Shown one piece after another: positions 13,101 to 25,600 of a stretch of DNA of 64,000 nucleotides. The position numbers were made by a program, and so were the translations under genes. Numbering within the stretch: position 1 is the stretch's first letter; the number at the start of each line of letters is the position of its first letter. Origin of the DNA: Acridotheres tristis. Taxonomy: Eukaryota; Chordata; Aves; Passeriformes; Sturnidae. The DNA lies in contig CM072894.1 of NCBI GenBank assembly GCA_037013685.1, positions 29,821,529 to 29,885,528 of the forward strand. The letters are read 5' to 3'. The notes below the pieces were generated by a model, which was not told the DNA's origin, did no database searches, and saw nothing but the letters and a program-made list of their open reading frames with translations.

Positions 13101-16100
13101 ATTTATCTTCCCTAACCTTGGGAACGAGAATAACATCTCTGCTTTTTCTTAAATCATTAATTTTTGTCTGCAAGATCATTACTGTACTCTCTGTGTAAAA
13201 TCTATGACTCTTCCTAGGTACCCTTTAATGTTTCCTGAACTTAGCCTTGATGTGCATTAGACACTTGGGATTCATTACTGGTGTTAATCTGCGCCATTAA
13301 AAATGCAAGGTCATTTTGAAGATGGAAAAAAAATCAGGCAAGCATCTTTCAAACCTGTACCTAGTTCTTTTTACTCCTCATTAAATTTCAATTGGTGAAG
13401 CCTACTGGTCTTCCTCAGTCTTTTGTCAGGGGGACTGACCACACACAGAACATCTGGTGGTGGGCAGAGGGTCAGACCCAGGGGCTTTCAGGGCTTCAGA
13501 ACAAACTGCCCTAATATCACCCAGCAGCTGCCAGGTCTGGTTAGGAAAGTCAGGCTTACATTCCTGTGATCTCATTGCTCAGACTGAGCCTTTCAAACAG
13601 GTGGTATGATGGCCCAAATGCACTGATTTTGTAGGGATTTTCCACAGGAATCTGTAAGCGATGCCCCGTGAATGAACTTGCTTCTTCATGTAATAAATGA
13701 TAACATCTTTTCCTCTGAGAGCTCTGCTTTTCATCATGAGAAGCTGTTGCCTAATGCAGAATCTCTGGGGGGATAAAGCCTTTGGGGCAGATTCAGCACA
13801 GCATCACAAAGCAATTAGCTTAACCAGAGATGCTCAGTGAGAGCATCTTTAATGTTAGCAAGCCAACATTTGAAAATATCATTCATCACATCTATCAACA
13901 AAAACACCAAAACATCTCAGGAATCCCTGATAATTAAACTGATTACATCTGATTGATTAAATCAACAATCAAAAAAGTGGTAAATTTAATGTCATTGTTT
14001 CAGCATACAGGGTGTATATATCATCCAGCATCACTTGAAGTGCTCTTCCATTTTCCATTTGTAAGGTATTATGTGAACAGCCCTTATTTTTGTCATTGTG
14101 TTTAATGGTTTGGAGAGATAAAAGCTTCACTACTACTTTACTTACTGTCTCCTAAGGACATGCATCTTTATATGTAGTTTGTGAGGCAGAAAGGCCTCTA
14201 TACTCAGAGAATGAGCTATGTTGTCTTTAAAAATATTTATGGCATCCTTTCTTCTTTTAAATTACACCTGCCAGTCAAACACAGCACTCACTGAAGAAGC
14301 CTCAATCCAAAACGTGTGCAATTTGAACTATTTTCTGTATTTCTGCAAAAGAAATAGATTGCCTATTTTTTCCTGCAGAGCAAATGATGACCTTGTATTG
14401 ATCACATACATTTTCTTTATTTGACTGGGTTTGGGGACTTTTTTGTTTTGTTTTGTTTGTCTTCCAGACATCAGCATGCTTTACAGATGGATATAGGGTA
14501 TTATCCATCCCATCTCACACTAGGAAATCTAACTTTGTGTCAGGAGTGAGCCAGGTCACCACCAGTGCCACCAGAGCCATGTAGCAAGGCCATTGGCAGA
14601 GTGTGAGAGAGACAAGAGCCATCACAACAGCCCCTCCCCAGGAGGTGTCACAGCTCCCTGAATCCCTCCTTGCAGTATCCCAACCATTTATACCACAGAA
14701 AATTTTTTCACAGAGTACTGAGTGAGAAAGGTGATTCTTATCAGTCATTGTGTGCAGTAAACCCGTTCTGCATGCAAAAGCTTTCAGATTGTGGGCTTAT
14801 CACAAGGCTGAGTTATGGCATCTCAACAGATTTTAATATTTACATCACCCCTGCAGTGCCTATCAGTGCTTATCAGCCCTCAGCACATCAGCCTCCAGAG
14901 CAGCAGGAGCCACAATGTGCATTGTAACACCCCAGAGAGTCACTGAGGTCTCACATCTGACAGCACAACGCTGTTAAAGATATAAAACACTTCTAAAACC
15001 CCCAAAGATAAGCAAATACTAATGACCATGTCATCATAACACTGCTATTCAGTCTTCTCCTATTCCTGAGCACACCTGAGAGCTGCACTGCTCCTTCCTG
15101 CATCCCCAGATGTTGCCTCATCTGTATGGACTGGCTGTGTCACCTTGTCCCTGTGCTCCACAGAAGGGCTCTGCTGGTGCACATCTGCCCCAATTTCCAC
15201 CACTGGGACAGTGACATGCATGGCCCAGGCACTGCAGCTCCAGCTTTTCCAGATGGCAGCTCTCTGCCTGCCCTTGGAGAACAGCATCTCAAAATCACTA
15301 TAAACAACCTCTTTTGCTGTCCTTGCATTGCTAATTCAGTACTCTGCAAGTCACAAATAAGATAATATTTTGCTTTGTTCCTCCTCATAGACAAACTGGA
15401 AATAAGAAATTGTGCCTTATCATCGGTGGCCTGGAAGTGGCTCATTAAATCACAAAAATAAAAACAGGATTTGCCTTGCTTTGGTCTTGCCTGCTGGCTC
15501 TAGAAATGCACAGACCTGTCTAAGGGGAATGAAGGAGACAGAAAAATCGATCAGATTGTTCATGTCTCCTAGATCTGCCAGCAGCACAGAGAAATTTTAG
15601 CTGCACCTGGCAGTTCTCCTGCCTGGAGCAGGACCTGCAGAGCAGCTTGCCTGAGTCTTCTCCAGTCAAGCCCAGGGAAGGAGACTCCACCAGATCCTTG
15701 GCTCCAGCAGTTCTGCTCTCATGTGCAGCCATCCTTGGGGTGAAAAAAGACCTTTTCCACATTTTCTGGTTAAATTATTTTGCCCATTAGTAAAATAACT
15801 CAAACAGAATAACAAATTTCAGAATGTACATCAAGATTAACTCCTGGTTTATTGACAGCAAGTGTGGTTCAAAGGCTCCATCGGTGTTGGACATCTCCCT
15901 TTTCAAACATGTCTTAGGGCTGGGGGTCATCTGAGGCATTTAGGGGTTTTAGGGAGGCTGGTTAAGAAAGGCTGCAGCAACTGACCTTTAAAATTTTCTT
16001 TTAAAAATAGATATTAGATGGGAAGGGCCAAAAACAGGAATGGTATCTTTGGAAGTATAATCCTCCACTGGCTGATCAGAAAGAAAATTTTGTGCTTACA

Positions 16101-18163
16101 GGTGTGGCTTCTGCATGCAGCCTAAGAAAATCAGATTCTGAGTGGGGCTGCTTCTGTAAACCCTTACCAGAAACTCAAGTGAAGTGAGACAGAGAAATAA
16201 GCCATGAGGTTTTTTGTTACTGTTCAGAAAAAAATGAAGAAAGTAGATGTAGGGCTAGTACTCTTCCCCTTTTCCTGATAAATTTTTTGGGTTAGTTTTA
16301 TAGCAGAAAGTAATTTTCTGGGATCCTGTGCTGTTGTCATAAATGACAGTGGCAGAAGATGATTCGTTTTGAGCCATCAAAAATGAGGCAAACAATAAAG
16401 ATTTAAAAAATAGTAAAAAAAATTGCCAAAATCCAACTCCTGCCATGCCTTTGGATTTGGGGAGCACTCCCAGTCCTCCCCTCCCAGGCACGGTGTGATG
16501 CAGGCAGCACCAGGGAAAAGTCAGATTGTTAACTTAAAGATATATTAATCATTGCATAAATTATCTGCCTTGGGGGGGGATGGGAATAATCATGACTCTC
16601 TTGTTATATTTTGAGAGTGAGAATTTTGGTCTGAGCACAGAAAGCCCAGGTGGAATGGGGGGAAGGAACGGGAGGAGCTGTGATCCCTGTCCGTGCAGCA
16701 CACATCACAGAAAGCTCAGCCTGCTCTGGGCTCAGCACAGAGCTCTGTGCTCCTGCTCTCCTCTGATGGATGGTGCCTGGAATTCCCTCAGCACTTCCCA
16801 GATTCAGCAATGGCTGCACACAGGCTCGGGGGAAAGGCTGCATGTGCCCAGCACGTTCTTGCCTTTCCTATCACTGGGATTTCTGCCATGCAGCCCTCAG
16901 AAGTGCTGTGAATTATCTCTGACTCTCCAGCCTGGGTTTCTGCTGTTCTCCTCTCGTGTCACTGGCACTGTCCTGGCCAGTGGCCTCCCCACATCTTCCA
17001 GCCTCATCTCTGCATGCAGTCACCTCTGAATTACCCTTTTCCCCAGAGATGAGGACAGGTACCAGAGCCATGGGAAGGAGGCTGAGAAAGGGAAATATGG
17101 AAAGAAGCTTTTCTGATGTTTTCACGTGTGGATCTGGACAAAAACTCTCCATTAAACCTAATTCTGAAGCAAACCATGGAATCTGTACCCCAGACCCCAC
17201 TCTCAGTCCCTGAGCCCCATGAGCCCATGCAGAAGCACCCCAGGCAGCCTGAGATGCTCCCCTGCACTCCCTGGCCCCCTCCCTGACCAGTGGGCAGCTG
17301 TATGAACAAATTCCAGGTACTGCCATGAAGTTACAATAACGAATGAAAAATAATTCAAGAGTCAGTGGGAAAGAAATGTGAATAAGGAGCAAGAGTTTAG
17401 ACATCCTGGTGAGGAGACATCCCTCAGAAATACAGAAATCAGAGGGTTTGGTCTCTCATGCTGCATTCTTTAAATTGTCAAGTGATTGTTTTATATATTT
17501 AAGCTGGTAAATTGGAATTAAATTCTGTTGAAAAGACAAAAAGAAACCCCATGAGTATTCCTGTTAGGACTGGCACAAGTCCCCATCAGAACTGTCTTCT
17601 AGAAAGAGTTGTGGGAAATGTGATTTGTCTTCAATGGCTGTGTAAAACACCTATGACACCTACAAAAGCACAAAAGGGGAGCATGATCCAGAGATCCAAA
17701 GCTGCAAAGGTCACCTTTGCCTTTCTGTGACCCAGCTGGCCCAGTCCCACCTTCCAGCACACCACCTGGAGGCACGTTTGTCACAATGCAAACTTATTAG
17801 ATTTATTATTACAGATTTATTAGTTTTGAGGAAAGGAAAGGACTAATATGATTCCTGAATAACTCAAATGGACAAAGGCAATTGCTGGACTGATCACAGC
17901 CTTTTGAGACCCAAGTCATCCATCAAACTTACACCTCCTCCTGTTCTTGTTATCCATCATCCTTTCCTTTAGGTAGGCTGCCAATAAATTTTGTGTCAGC
18001 AGGTCAGAGAGGATGATGCAGTTCTCAGCTTCAAAGGGCTTATAAAGCAAGAAACAAAGGGAAAGGACATCAGGAAAATTGTAAAACCCTTTCTTTGCAA
18101 CAGCAAATACAACTGCCCACATCTGACACAGATAACAATGCTGACTAGATCAAATAAACAGGA

Positions 18164-18184
18164 GACAGACAGATAGACAGACAG
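18164..18184 (+). repeat. short (GACA)n microsatellite
   Basis: A GACAGACAGATAGACAGACA-type tract with one interruption, followed by AT-rich sequence. Confidence 0.8.
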
Positions 18185-20857
18185 AATATATTTATATGGG
18201 GGGATACGTACAGGTGAAGAGATAGAGATATATAGAGATATTAAACAAAAAGGATAATAACCCAATTACGTCAAACTTAATTAAATAAGTAATTTTGTTT
18301 TTTTCTTTCTACCTATGCTTTGCCCATCACAGTTCTCAGAAACCCTCCAAACACCCAGTGGAAATATTGTCTACTTTGGTAATGACTGACTCAATCAAAC
18401 TTAGGGGAAATGTGAAAAGGTGTATTTCTGGAGGATCCTGAGTATGAATATAGAAATAGGAGTCAAATCTGATGCAAAATAAAAGAGCCAGAGAGGGACC
18501 TGCACTACTAAAATATGTAAGAATCTTCAGAGAGGGAAAGTATTCAGAGGATCATATGAAATCAGCAAATAGATTCACTGCAGTCTGACTTTAAAATCTA
18601 GAGCAATTCCTCAGGCAGATGTATACAAATGTGCAATTCAAAGTGAAGCCAAATCAGAATCTGTCCCTGTGACAATACCATCTTTCCCTCAAACTAATGG
18701 TGTGCACAGCACAAGCCACCTTCTATAAATGAAGAAAAAAAGATACTGTGTGTGGTTTCCAAGATTGAACAAGACATTCTATCAACATGCAAAATGAACT
18801 AATTCAGCCATTGCAAATGAACAGATTCACAAAGCAAAAGATAAACTTTCCACATCTCATTTAATTTATGCTGTCTCACTGGACTGAGAAAACAGCTTTA
18901 CCCATTCTCTAATGTATTGAAATGTTAGAAACTTTAATAATCAAAACAAAACCAAATAAACATTATGAACTGCTTGAGAGAATATTTTAAATGAGTAGGA
19001 GAATAAAGAAAAGATTTGTAATTCACAAGAGTTTGCAGTTTCTGCACTAGAAATCTCCCTAAGGTTTTATGTGAAAGAAATGAGCATGAACTGGATGCAG
19101 TAGGGAACCTATTGCTGGGGACTGAATTTAGATTTCCACACACATACTCTTATTCTACAAAGAGTTCTTTGGGTATCTAAAACCTTTAAAACATGTAATT
19201 TAATTATTTGGTTTTGTTACTTATGTTAGATGCAGGTTGAGGGCCATTTCTGAGAATGGCTCTATACAGAAAATCAGAGGTTTGAGCAATCCATTGTATC
19301 CACTGGTCTTTTTGAGGTTCAGTTCCCTCTCATGTTCCACTTTCTAGTTCTGTTAGGCAATTTCAGATTTGCTGCTCTGCCTGCACTCCTGAGTTACATT
19401 TTACAAAAAGACAGTTTAATTTAGCTGGGCATTTCTCAGTTGTGCACAGGGATCAGTCTCATCCAGCCTCCCTAGGAGGGAGGGTGTGTTTGAAGGCCAT
19501 TTTACCACTGATTGCAACCCTGCACTGTAAGAATCATCCTACAATTTTGCAAAATCAAAGACTTCTATTCCATTTCTGGGAAGAAAAAATAAAAGAGATA
19601 GATCTTTCAGTGAATGTTCAAATTTGAGCTGGGTTAGTGTCTTCAGGCAGCCTAATTTCAGCCTCAGAACTGGCCTTAGCTAGGAAGCCAACCATAAAAT
19701 ATGGTAATTTTCTCTGCTTTTGTAGCCAGACCTTTCCCTGAGAAACTGAGGAGGACAAAAGTCAAGAGTTTTGTAATAATTCTTTGAATTTTTGTAAGAA
19801 GCTGTAGAATTTTCTCATGGCACAGACATGAAGAAATTATAGCCATTCTCACATGGTTAAGAAATACATTAGACTTTTAATGATTGTTTAAAATAACTCA
19901 ATCTACAGTGTTTTGGGTTGCTTTTTTTTCATTTTTGATCCAATGGCAAAAATCCTTCATTTGCTATGATGTACCCGTTTGCAGTAACACAATCCATAGG
20001 CTACAAAATACCAGACTCCATTTTCCCTAAAGTACCTTCTGTGAAATGCACTCCTCTCTTTCTTGACAAGTGTAAATTCACATATATGTAAAGGGAGCAA
20101 TTCCCCAGCATCCTCTCCCTTCAGTGCAGACAATTTCAGTCACCCACTCACCTGCAGGACTCTTGCTGTGCTCCAGTGTGGGTTCCAGTCCTTGTAAAAA
20201 TCAGAACACATATCCAAGATGCATTTCCTCCCAGGCTTGTCATTTTCTTTAATTAAGCAACCATGGCAGAGCAAAAAGCAGTATGAAATAAAAGATACCT
20301 GGTTTTAAGGGCAAAACTTTTCAACAGCTGGCTCTTTTTCAGCACATGTAAAAACAAAACTCTTCAGTCTTCTTTTTGTCCTTCATCTTCACTAATTTCT
20401 CAATTTTAATTCTTAGGATTCATGTAAAGAGTAAACTGGGCACCTGCTCCTCATTTTCCCAGCAGTAAGAAATGCCTTATGTCATATAGTGATTTTGACC
20501 TCAAGTACTTTAAAATTATATACATTTTCAGCTGGACAGAAATGCCCAGTCACACAACTGTTTTCTTGATTGAAAAGCTGAATTCCCACCCATGTTGCAC
20601 TTTCAAGTCAAACCCATCTCACTATAACTCTGCAAGTCAACTACTATTTAAAACAGATTATCCTGCTCACTGGACAAGCAGCAATGAACTGGAATGATGG
20701 AAATGCCTGTTTTGTCTAGAAAACATCAGTTCAAGCCTCAGTTCAAGAGTCTTAGCAAATCAATGGCACTTCACATTTCTAGGTGTATATATTTTGTCCA
20801 AATGTCACAGACCATGTCTATTTTCCTTTTACTTGCATTATAAACTGACCTTTTATT

Positions 20858-20899
20858 GTTCATTTGAAAAGTCTTTGTGTTCATTTGAAAAGTCTTTGG
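20858..20899 (+). repeat. 21-bp tandem duplication
   Basis: Two head-to-tail 21-bp copies (core TTCATTTGAAAAGTCTTTG) differ at only the last base, suggesting a fairly recent duplication or one kept by conversion. Confidence 0.9.
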
Positions 20900-22079
20900 T
20901 TCTATATCTTGTTTTCCTCAATTCATTTATTGCTCCATAATGACAGGTATTATTCAGTAAAGTTTTTGAAAAATTGCCACTTTACTCTAATAAGGTATTA
21001 ACAGCATGATGAAAGAGGCAGTTTAGAGCATGCTTTAGCATTTTTCAGTTCTATTTTTATGGAGTGGAAAACATTTCAAATTATTTAATGCTGTATTAAC
21101 TTCTAATTTGCCTCATCTATATGTAGTTTATCATATAATACCATGCCAGAACTGAGGATTCCTTCTAAGTCATACCATGCAAATCAATAAAATGAAATTA
21201 GGAAAAAAAAATCCTAGAATGAAACAATATCTCATAACCTAGATTTTTATTGGTTTATATAAACTTTAATTAAAGCTAAGTTTAATTAACTTCGGTTGGC
21301 TTATCTGCCATTGTATAGAGCAATGACTACTCTGTTGCTTTTGTATTCCTGTTTTATTTTGACATCAAAGTCAGACTTCAGCCCAGCACAGCGTTGAAAG
21401 GCGTGGAAATTACAGTGGGAACATGCTTGGATGTCAGTGAAGTACTTTGACATTGACTGTGATGTTACACAAGGGAGTGGATCCTCTAACAGTGACACTC
21501 CAGGGAACATATCACTGCATCCCTTGGCAGGGGCCTGGCTGAGCAGGAGCTGGAAAAGAATGTTTAGGGGAAAATCCAGCAAGGAAAATGGTGCTAGAAC
21601 ATCAGAAATGGATGGGGAAATGCCACAGGTGGTAGGTTACAGCACCTCTCAAACCAAGCCCTTTCTTTCACCTTTAACAAAGGTCTTTGTGCAATGCCAG
21701 CTGTGCCAGCTCTCCTCACTTACCTGCCACGTATCACCTCACACAGCAGATCCTTCATGCCTCTTGGGTGGGACATTTTGGTAAAAAATGCACAAACCCA
21801 AAAATGTCTGTTGGCTAAAATTGCATTATTTTTCTCTGGAAAAATGTTCAGTGCTCTTAGACCTACTTTCCCTGAATTTTCACTTAATTTAATAAGAGTT
21901 ATAACAACTGAATATTTTTCACTCATGGTGTAGGCCAATTCCGGTTAATATATTCTCTTGGAAACATTTCATGCAAATCTTCAGTGACTCAGGCCTCAAG
22001 ATTTAGATGTTGAGAAAAGAGATTTAATTGCGTTGTGCATCATAAAGTAAATATTTAAATTTCTGACGACCAGTGTTTC

Positions 22080-22650
22080 TAGTTGTATCTCACCTTTTTT
22101 AAAGGAGCATAGCAATACACACAGTATTCAAGATTTTTGGATTTTCTAAAATCTGTTTTCTTTAACTGCATAATGTCTTCTCTTTTATTCTTTATGTGTC
22201 CTCTATAATCCCTAATGCTTTACTTGGCCTTCTTGCTGTTGAACTTCATGCAGTACCCAGAGAACACTCCAGAATGATTCCATGATCTCTCTCTTGCATA
22301 GTAATTGTGCAGTTACAGCCTACCATGCACAAAAATAGAACAATTTCTCCCTTCTACGTATTAATTTGCATTATTGCTGCTGAATTTCGTTGCAGTTTTA
22401 TTGCCCAGCCATCCAGGATTGCAGGATCCTTCTGTACATGTTGGCAGTCAGCTCTGGGCTTGTCAGAACAAAGCACCTTTGTATCATCAGCAAAGTTGTT
22501 TCCTTGGCTCTGTTTTCTTGTCTTTTTCCTTCATTTATGGACATCTCAAACACATTCCAACACTGTTTTACCAAGAATAACTAAATAGTTAGTTCCCACC
22601 TTTGTTTCCCATCTTTTATTTAGTTTTATTACTAACTCTTCTATGACATA
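22080..22650 (-). mobile_element. ancient CR1/L3-type LINE fossil, reverse-transcriptase region
   Basis: On the minus strand the decayed coding sequence keeps the reverse-transcriptase active-site box FADDTK (22494-22477). Upstream is an LG-x-VL-like stretch (near 22570), and downstream are a WAIKLQ-like stretch and a LNTVCIA piece matching the family's LEYC-Q-W region. The plus-strand text around 22600 (CCTTTGTTTCCCATCTTTTA) also matches the antisense of amniote L3/CR1 consensus as I recall it. Several stops and frameshifts make it a non-functional fossil. Three overlapping plus-strand ORFs here are antisense shadows. Confidence 0.82.
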
Positions 22651-25600
22651 AAAGTTCAGATCAGTGGGAGAATTTGGTAAAGGACGTTGCTAGAAAATCC
22701 ACAAGTGACATGAGGCAGAACAGTCCTGTGCTCATGCCTTGGCTCTTAGGGCAGAGGGAGTTTCTGCAAAATTCTTGGCTCCTCTTTCCCACAGTATCAT
22801 CCCAAACCAGGGGTCTTTCCCTTCCTTTGTTTCCATAGTGGATGCAGAATTCAGGCTTCCACCCTCCTCCTGGTGGGTTTTTAAAGATTGGCATTGTTTG
22901 CCTCTCTCCTCTCTGCTGAGATGTATTTAAACACTCCACACTGCCAGAAACAGTTCAGCAGCTTCACACTTCAGATCCTCTGAGAGCTTTAGGGCACGAG
23001 CATCCGAGCCTGGCAATTTGTAACTGTAAATTTTATTGATTTGCTTTAAAAACATTTCTGCTGAGGTCTCAGCATGGTCCCATCTCTGCCTTGAAGTCTT
23101 GTGCAGAGATTCACTGCACCTGCCCAGATGTTCCCTTACACCCCTTCCTCCACTCCTCCCCAGCCCCTCGGGCATCCTGCAGCCTCTCTGCCTCACCAGG
23201 ATTTGGGAAGCTTTCCATCATCATCTTTTAGGCCTTCAGGAAACCACGTCTTGAAATTTCTTCTGATCCATCTGCTTTGTTTTACATTTCAGCTACCAGA
23301 ATTTTTTTCTCCCATTCTTACATTTTATTCACATTTTAAAGCACATCTTTATTACTCCTAATAGTATCTTTTACAATGCTTTTTACCTGAATGGCTGATT
23401 TTTTTTTTCTTTCTAAACATTTTTTTTTCCTTCCAAAGAGGTGTTTATTCCAGGCATCTATTAGAACATTTTCAGCCTGTAAGCTGTTCCTTGAACTGTT
23501 TTTCTCAATTTAATATCATATTGTTTGGTGTGTGTCTGCTATCTTGAGGATGTTACATAGAAATGTTGCATGTTCACTGATATAGAGGGAGTCTTCTACA
23601 GATAAATCTCATGCCAGGGTCAACAAACTACTCACAACTAAACCACCACCTGATTTTCCTCCTCCAGCTCCTGAGAAATAATTATCAGCATCTCTACATA
23701 TGTCACCTCTCCACCAAGTTCTCTATGGCATAGGAACAGAAACTATCTCCTGCCCTCAAAAGTATATTCTCTAGACATCTCTAGATTTTAATCTTATCTT
23801 TTAAATAACCTCAAGTTATTTGAACTCAAGTCTACTTACTTGGTAAATGAGAGTAGGATAACCGAGGGGCACAAAGAGAAGGACAGAAAATGGTTCCTCC
23901 CACATTAAACCTTGACAATCCACATTGCTTCCTGAAGTGCCAGTGCTCTCAAAGACTTACTCAGCAAAGCAAAACCTCAGGGATACCAAAAGCTGATAAA
24001 AAGACCATTCAAATGTAAATGAAGAAACTTGCCCCAATTGTCTCTGTCATTTTTCTTTTTAAAATAAACACTGAATTTTACTTCACATTACCGATCTGTA
24101 TTTACACATCCCAATTGTACATAAGACCTCATTCACCTGTAAACACCTCTCAATACAACCCTAAGCCATTGAAATTATAGGCTGATATAGATTGACATGC
24201 AAATTAGAGTGTCTTCAAGGAACTCTTCCCAAAGCTCCCCTGTTACAGACAGGAAAAATCCAGTTACTACCCTCCCTCCACCACCTCTCTGAGGACAGCT
24301 CTCTGGAGCATCAGGACACAGAATCCTCTGGAGATTCCCAGCATGACTGAAAATCACTGTCACCTCACTGATAATCTGCTACTTTGGTTTTCTGAACTGG
24401 TCAGTGTCATGAGAAGAGCTTACCCCGAGTCCCTGGGGCTCCAGGAAATCAGTGCAGTCAATCCTCTGAAGCTGAGCAGAATTTGGGACAAGGTGGCCAT
24501 AATTCCCAGGGACCTTGGCTCATGGCATCAGCTCCTGGGAGGACTACACACGAATAAAGCAGGAGGCTACACATTTTGAATGCCCATCAAATAAGGGAAC
24601 ATCAGTTTCTCTCACTGGTTTTCATCAGGATTAAGAGCTCAAAATAATATACAGTAAGTAAGTATATAAAGTAAGTTTTCTGAAAGTAAAAATTTGGCAG
24701 AAAACAGAGCTGTCAACAGCAGGAGACAAAATATGTTCATCAAGAGATGCTTCCTAAAGAGAGAGCAGGGATGTCACTGAGAGAAGCTTAGGGATGGATG
24801 AACCTTGAAAACCATTCTTCATTTTTTATACCACTGATTGCTGCTGTGAGAGACCTTCAATCTCTTCAAGAGGCAGCGTTTCAATCTCTTACACTGGCAG
24901 AAGTGTCTCTATAAACACCAGGAAAAAGGGGTTTACTTGCATTTGGAGGTGAAATACTGGAAGATTCATTTACCCAACAAATCCAGAAAACATTTTCTTA
25001 CTCATTCTGAAGAAATGTCCTCAGACACATGTAGCCTGCAGAATGGATTGTTTTAAACAGCCCATGTAATTTACCATTGTAGATACCAAACAGAGGTCAT
25101 TTCTATCCATGGGGAATGAGTGCAGGAGCAGAATATAAACATTTTCACCCCTGATTATTCTTTCTGGTAACCTCCCATTCATGGCAGCTGACAAATACAG
25201 TCTCTCGAAAAACCCCAAAGGTACTGGAGAGGATGGAGATGGAAAATCAAAGCAGTCACACAGAAGCTTTTCCATCAGGGAGGCAAAGGACTCCTCAATA
25301 GTAACCAAGAGTAGGAAGTTTGGGCAATAGCAGGAGGGAGGGAAGTGACACAGTTCTCTTTTGCTTTTCGTAGAGTCTAAAAGTTCAAAACTATTTTAAA
25401 ACTAAGAGGAATGAGACTGGCAACAACCAACAACAGACATGGGATGAAACAAGGCAGCCACTGAGAGAAAAAGATGGAGTAAGGCTCAGTAAGATTTTTT
25501 TCTGGGCCACTTAATTACCATGATAATTGTTTGTTTCTCCTTCTCTCATGTTAAACATGCACTGTTCCACACAGCACTCAACCTTGTCTTGAGCAAAGAT

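Larger units (their letters stand above)
10101..22079. other. intergenic, no supported gene
   Basis: AT-rich sequence broken by more GC-rich patches (about 11480-12200, 14560-15300, 16440-17310). The longest chance ORF outside the GGGAA region is here (200 codons, 11602-12204, plus strand), but its sequence shows no domain and overlapping frames are also open. A T15 run lies at 10406-10420. Confidence 0.65.

Noticed and set aside
16580..17404. 149-codon plus and 163-codon minus overlapping ORFs
   Set aside because: They are GC-rich with both strands open, have no domain or plausible splice context, and look like compositional chance ORFs.
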